63,811 nucleotides of DNA. Origin: a virus. This document shows positions 61,141 to 63,811 of the stretch, one piece after another. The notes beneath the pieces are model-generated. The model ran no database searches and had not been told where the DNA came from. It saw only the letters and a program-made list of their open reading frames with translations. The stretch's first letter is position 1, and the number at the start of each line of letters is the position of its first letter. The stretch covers positions 1 through 63,811 of IMG/VR virus record IMGVR_UViG_3300045135_000802; one strand, 5' to 3'. The position numbers and the translations under genes were made by a program.

Positions 61141-61407
61141 ATGTCTGACGCTACTGTATTATTAGATGCTATACAACAAAAGATTGGGGAAGTGAGTTCT
61201 TCTACCGATACAGCAACGTTACATCTATTAGTAAGGGTAGCAACAATAGTTTGTCAAGGAACTACAATACAATTATATAATAACTCTACTGAGTTTCCAA
61301 GCACTATTTCAACAAATAAGTTAATTATTTTCAATAAAGATGATAAGAAACTTTACTTTAATTTCGGAGCTGACGGTTGGGTAGCAACTAACGCTACCGC
61401 ACCTTAA
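61141..61407 (+). CDS. Adaptor-only member of the propeller family (88 aa)
   Basis: The 88-residue product looks like a complete N-terminal adaptor without a propeller: a helical start (VLLDAIQQKIGEVSSSTDTA), QLYNNSTEFPSTISTNKLII and the closing KKLYFNFGADGWVATNATAP, which occupies the place of LYxxxGxxW in the full-length proteins. A TAAAGGAAAAG leader gives a good ribosome site. The stop TAATAA follows directly, so the head seems lost or never present. It could occupy adaptor sites without a head, or be a relic. Confidence 0.7.
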   Translation: MSDATVLLDAIQQKIGEVSSSTDTATLHLLVRVATIVCQGTTIQLYNNSTEFPSTISTNKLIIFNKDDKKLYFNFGADGWVATNATAP

Positions 61408-61414
61408 TAATATT

Positions 61415-62554
61415 ATGCCCACACCTCAAGAACTCGCAACTCAATTATTGAACGCTGCTAACAATGTAGCGATTATGGAAGCATGTTCTGATATTATTCA
61501 GTTCTATGCGATTGAGCGAAACTCTCCGACTACAGATACAACGTATTCTACGATCGGCAACCTTCCTACAGCTAACTCAAGCAATGAGGGGTTCGTAGCT
61601 TACGTTACAGGAGCAGCCTCGCTATTTGTTTCTACAGGAACCGATTGGTATGATATAAATGAAGTTCCTACAGAACCGATACCATTTCAAGGATCTACTT
61701 CAGGGTTTGCTACAGCGCATACCTATATTCAAGAATTCTCTTTTGCTTCTGACGGTAACGCTACTGACGTCGGAAACTTATCTTCAAGTCGAACTCAGGG
61801 TTCTGGGCAATCATCAGCCGACTACGGATACACCTCAGGCAGCTGGACTCCAGGAAACATCATAGATAAGTTCCCGTTTGTATCTGGAGGAACTGCAACT
61901 GACGTAGGCGACCTATCAGTATCTACAGCCTATGGCGCTGGACAATCTTCTATTACAAACGGTTATGGGTATTCTTCAGGCGGCAATTTGAATCCTGGAT
62001 ATAGTAGTGTAATCGATAAGTTCCCGTTTGCTGCCGATACAAATGCTTATGATAGTGGAGATTTGACAGCGGCAAGGTACGGGGGAATAGGGCAATCGTC
62101 TACCGAATACGGCTACACTTCTGGCGGATTTGGAACTCCTGTACACAATGTAATTGATAAGTTTCCGTTCTCAGCTGACGCTAATGCGACCGATGTTGGA
62201 GATTTGCTAGAGTACGCATATTGGGGTGCTGGCCAATCATCTACCGAGTATGGATACTCTTCTGGGGGAACTCCGCCATCATACAATTTTTATGTTACAA
62301 ATAGAATACAGAAATTCCCGTTTGCTTCAGATACAAATGCGGCACACGTAGGATATCTAACTCAAAGTAGAAGGCTTTCTGCGGGTCAATCGTCTACCGA
62401 TTATGGATACACTGCTGGCGGGCTCGGTTACGTAAATTATAGCCCAGTATATCTTAATATAATAGATAAATTCCCTTTCTCTTCTGATGCTTGGGCTTCT
62501 GATGTTGGGGATCTTGCGGCTGTTCAAATAGGTCTGGTTGGTCAACAGTACTAA
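61415..62554 (+). CDS. Propeller fibre protein, array gene 8 (adaptor type d)
   Basis: The 379-residue product is the last and most diverged array member. Its adaptor (PTPQELATQLLNAANNVAIM, IGNLPTANSSNEGFVAYV, LFVSTGTDWYDI) has only the second half in common with type c. Blade 1 reads GSTSGFATAHTYIQEFSFAS without YGYxSGG; blades 5 and 6 have long loops (GTPPSYNFYVTNR, GLGYVNYSPVYLN). It ends VGQQY. Its stop region, TAAATAAAGG, resembles that of gene 7. Confidence 0.77.
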   Translation: MPTPQELATQLLNAANNVAIMEACSDIIQFYAIERNSPTTDTTYSTIGNLPTANSSNEGFVAYVTGAASLFVSTGTDWYDINEVPTEPIPFQGSTSGFATAHTYIQEFSFASDGNATDVGNLSSSRTQGSGQSSADYGYTSGSWTPGNIIDKFPFVSGGTATDVGDLSVSTAYGAGQSSITNGYGYSSGGNLNPGYSSVIDKFPFAADTNAYDSGDLTAARYGGIGQSSTEYGYTSGGFGTPVHNVIDKFPFSADANATDVGDLLEYAYWGAGQSSTEYGYSSGGTPPSYNFYVTNRIQKFPFASDTNAAHVGYLTQSRRLSAGQSSTDYGYTAGGLGYVNYSPVYLNIIDKFPFSSDAWASDVGDLAAVQIGLVGQQY

Positions 62555-62587
62555 ATAAAGGTACAAAATATATTATGGAGTTATATT

Positions 62588-63418
62588 ATGAAACAGATAC
62601 ACTTCTGTAGCGGACTTCCTCGCTCAGGTTCTACCGTTCTTATGAACATCCTACAACAGAACCCTGAGCTATTCACTACAGCTACCGATCCTCTTCCCTT
62701 TATCCTTCATAAGAAGGTTCTTGTTCGCTCACGCTATAATGAACAAGTACAAGCCATGGATCAATATCAAGCTGATGCGGCTTACACAGGGCTTATTAGA
62801 GGAGCGGCTCAAGGTTGGTACGAAGGTCTAACAACTAAACCAAACGTTATATCTAAAGCACGCAACTGGGGCGACCTTCATCATCTATTCCCTGAGTCTA
62901 AGACTCTAGTTATCGTTCGTGATCTTAGAGATATTGTAGAGAGCTTTGATCGAGTTAATAGTAAGCTTGGCGCTATGAGTACATTAGGCGACGGAGACGT
63001 TCTTTATAACTCTATGCCTGTTGAGCAGAAATACTCTTATCATTTCCATTTCGATAACGCTCTAAAAGAAGCTCTCGAAAGAGAAGTTAAAAAATATATG
63101 TTGCTTTTTAAGCAAGATCGTAGTAAAATAAAATTTATACGTTACGAAGATCTCCTAAAAGACCCAGTTCAATCTCTAGATAATATCTATGACTTCCTTG
63201 GAATGGATCGCTTTGAACATGATCTAAATAATATACAACAGTCAGAAATGAAAGAGCATGATAATGCTTACTTTGCTGAAAAGACTGATCACAAAACAAA
63301 ACCTCAGTTAATGGGCTGGAAAGAACCTACTAGGATTCTTGGTGATGAGTTTCATGCGAACGTAGTTAGAGAACATGCTTGGTTTTATGAAGCTTTTTAT
63401 CCGGAGGTATTAAAGTGA
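62588..63418 (+). CDS. Sulfotransferase family protein
   Basis: The 276-residue product is a PAPS-dependent sulfotransferase. The 5'-phosphosulfate loop is GLPRSGSTVL at residues 9-18, and the 3'-phosphate motif is VIVRDLRDIVESFDRVNSKLG-like at residues 108-128 with Arg111 and Ser119. A KIKFIRYEDLLKDP motif and a C-terminal Trp-Lys-Glu-Pro complete the family pattern. It would transfer sulfate from PAPS to a hydroxyl of a sugar or protein; the acceptor is unknown. GGAG lies 9 nt before the ATG. It directly follows the propeller array and overlaps the oxygenase gene (GTGA). Confidence 0.85.
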   Translation: MKQIHFCSGLPRSGSTVLMNILQQNPELFTTATDPLPFILHKKVLVRSRYNEQVQAMDQYQADAAYTGLIRGAAQGWYEGLTTKPNVISKARNWGDLHHLFPESKTLVIVRDLRDIVESFDRVNSKLGAMSTLGDGDVLYNSMPVEQKYSYHFHFDNALKEALEREVKKYMLLFKQDRSKIKFIRYEDLLKDPVQSLDNIYDFLGMDRFEHDLNNIQQSEMKEHDNAYFAEKTDHKTKPQLMGWKEPTRILGDEFHANVVREHAWFYEAFYPEVLK

Positions 63419-63811
63419 ATCCTATAGCACAACAATTTGAAGATAAACGTTATGTATACCTACAAAACGTTTTGAGTAAAGAAGAGTGTGGCGCTATTAC
63501 AGCCCACCTTTTCAAACTGTACGAAAATGGAACATTAACTAAAGATGAGCAGTGTCCTTTATCTGATAGTATCTATGATGATGTTATTCTTAATAGTGTA
63601 CTACAGCGACTAGAAAAACCTCTATCAGATGCGCTTGGCGTAAATCTAAAATCAGCTTACTGCTATGCTCGTATCTACCGTCCGGGAGAAGTTCTAGAAT
63701 GGCATTGGGATCGCCCTGCTTGTGAGATCTCAGGTACGATGACCCTAGGATTTGATCCGGAGTCTCGTGTTTGGCCAATCTTTATGGGTCAACATAAAGA
63801 AGATAGAGTAG
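63415..63811 (+). CDS. 2OG-Fe(II) oxygenase (partial, 3' end outside window)
   Basis: A GTG start at 63415 with GGAGG 9 nt upstream opens a frame that runs past the window end; 132 codons are visible. The segment YARIYRPGEVLEWHWDRPAC contains the His97-x-Asp99 iron-binding motif, and CEISGTMTLGFD follows as in prolyl 4-hydroxylase-like phage enzymes. The distal His and the 2OG-binding Arg would lie beyond the window. It overlaps the sulfotransferase stop by four bases, so the two are probably made together. Its substrate is unknown; hydroxylation of a protein side chain or nucleobase are both possible. Confidence 0.8.
   Translation, partial: MNPIAQQFEDKRYVYLQNVLSKEECGAITAHLFKLYENGTLTKDEQCPLSDSIYDDVILNSVLQRLEKPLSDALGVNLKSAYCYARIYRPGEVLEWHWDRPACEISGTMTLGFDPESRVWPIFMGQHKEDRV

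Larger units (their letters stand above)
53091..62554 (+). repeat. Tandem array of paralogous six-repeat propeller genes
   Basis: Eight consecutive genes (53091, 54237, 55401, 56569, 57692, 58853, 60000, 61415) share a 46-52-residue repeat present exactly six times in each: YGYxSGG, a variable loop, NxIDKFPFxxDANATDVGDL, TVAR, a variable loop, AGQSS. All end xGQQY. One adaptor-only gene lies at 61141. Junctions between the first six genes are nearly identical (CAATACTAAGGATTAA), so the ribosome site is built into the stop region. Two further copies lie at 46207 and 47665. The regular YGYxSGG and FPF strands resemble kelch repeats, so each protein is predicted to be a six-bladed beta-propeller. 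Confidence 0.85.

Noticed and set aside
46207-62554. Diversity-generating retroelement behind the variable propeller loops
   Set aside because: No reverse transcriptase, template repeat or adenine-directed variation pattern was seen in the window; loop variation includes length changes that fit recombination better.

Overview
The window is part of the genome of a large contractile-tailed bacteriophage (Caudoviricetes, myovirus morphology) that is a distant relative of T4. Twelve genes match T4 virion or assembly proteins in sequence or position (gp4, gp54, gp26, a gp51-like protein, gp48, gp53, gp27, gp5, PAAR gp5.4, gp25, gp6, gp7, gp8), and exact copies of the T4 late promoter element TATAAATA lie in front of gene blocks. 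Several other genes (a DUF4815 virion protein, a small coiled-coil protein, fibres with 'GELA.NL' heads, S74 fibre chaperone, sulfotransferase, 2OG oxygenase) are of the kind seen in marine T4-like phages. A marine or aquatic Gram-negative host is therefore likely, but nothing here identifies it. No tRNA, integrase, transposon or CRISPR array was seen.

Layout. (1) 1-123: the end of a rightward gene and its terminator. (2) 122-4965, leftward: tail tape measure, a gp51-like/gp26-like pair with a T_TTT_TTT slippery site at their junction, gp54 tube initiator, an unrecognised conserved protein and the gp4 head-completion nuclease. (3) 5027-21533, rightward: the baseplate block gp48-gp53-gp27-small ORF-gp5-repeat fibre-Ig-like protein-small ORF-PAAR-Hc1-like protein-gp25-gp6-gp7-gp8, nearly all with overlapping stop/start codons. 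(4) 21544-34254: very large virion and fibre proteins, ending in a 712-residue Thr/Trp decapeptide-repeat protein. (5) 34258-37675: a tight five-gene cluster of two related methyltransferases and three glycosyltransferase-like enzymes. (6) 37709-42088: short fibre and adaptor genes behind a late promoter, closed by a terminator. (7) 42246-53053: a second fibre block behind another late promoter. (8) 53091-62554: a tandem array of eight paralogues, each an N-terminal adaptor plus exactly six kelch-like repeats (predicted six-bladed beta-propellers), with one adaptor-only gene in the array; two more copies lie at 46207-48897. (9) 62588-63811: a sulfotransferase and the start of a 2OG-Fe(II) oxygenase.

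How the genes work together. Blocks 2 and 3 build the tail and baseplate: chaperones and tape measure set tail length, gp27/gp5/PAAR form the hub and spike, gp25/gp6/gp53/gp7/gp8 form the wedge, and gp48/gp54 start the tube. More than half of the window is fibre or adhesin coding sequence, with shared N-terminal adaptors joined to different C-terminal heads. The most striking observations are the ten-copy propeller family, the Thr-rich fibre directly followed by a glycosyl/methyltransferase operon (possibly virion glycosylation), and the gp26/gp51-like -1 frameshift site directly upstream of the tape measure gene, which mirrors the lambda G/GT-H arrangement.
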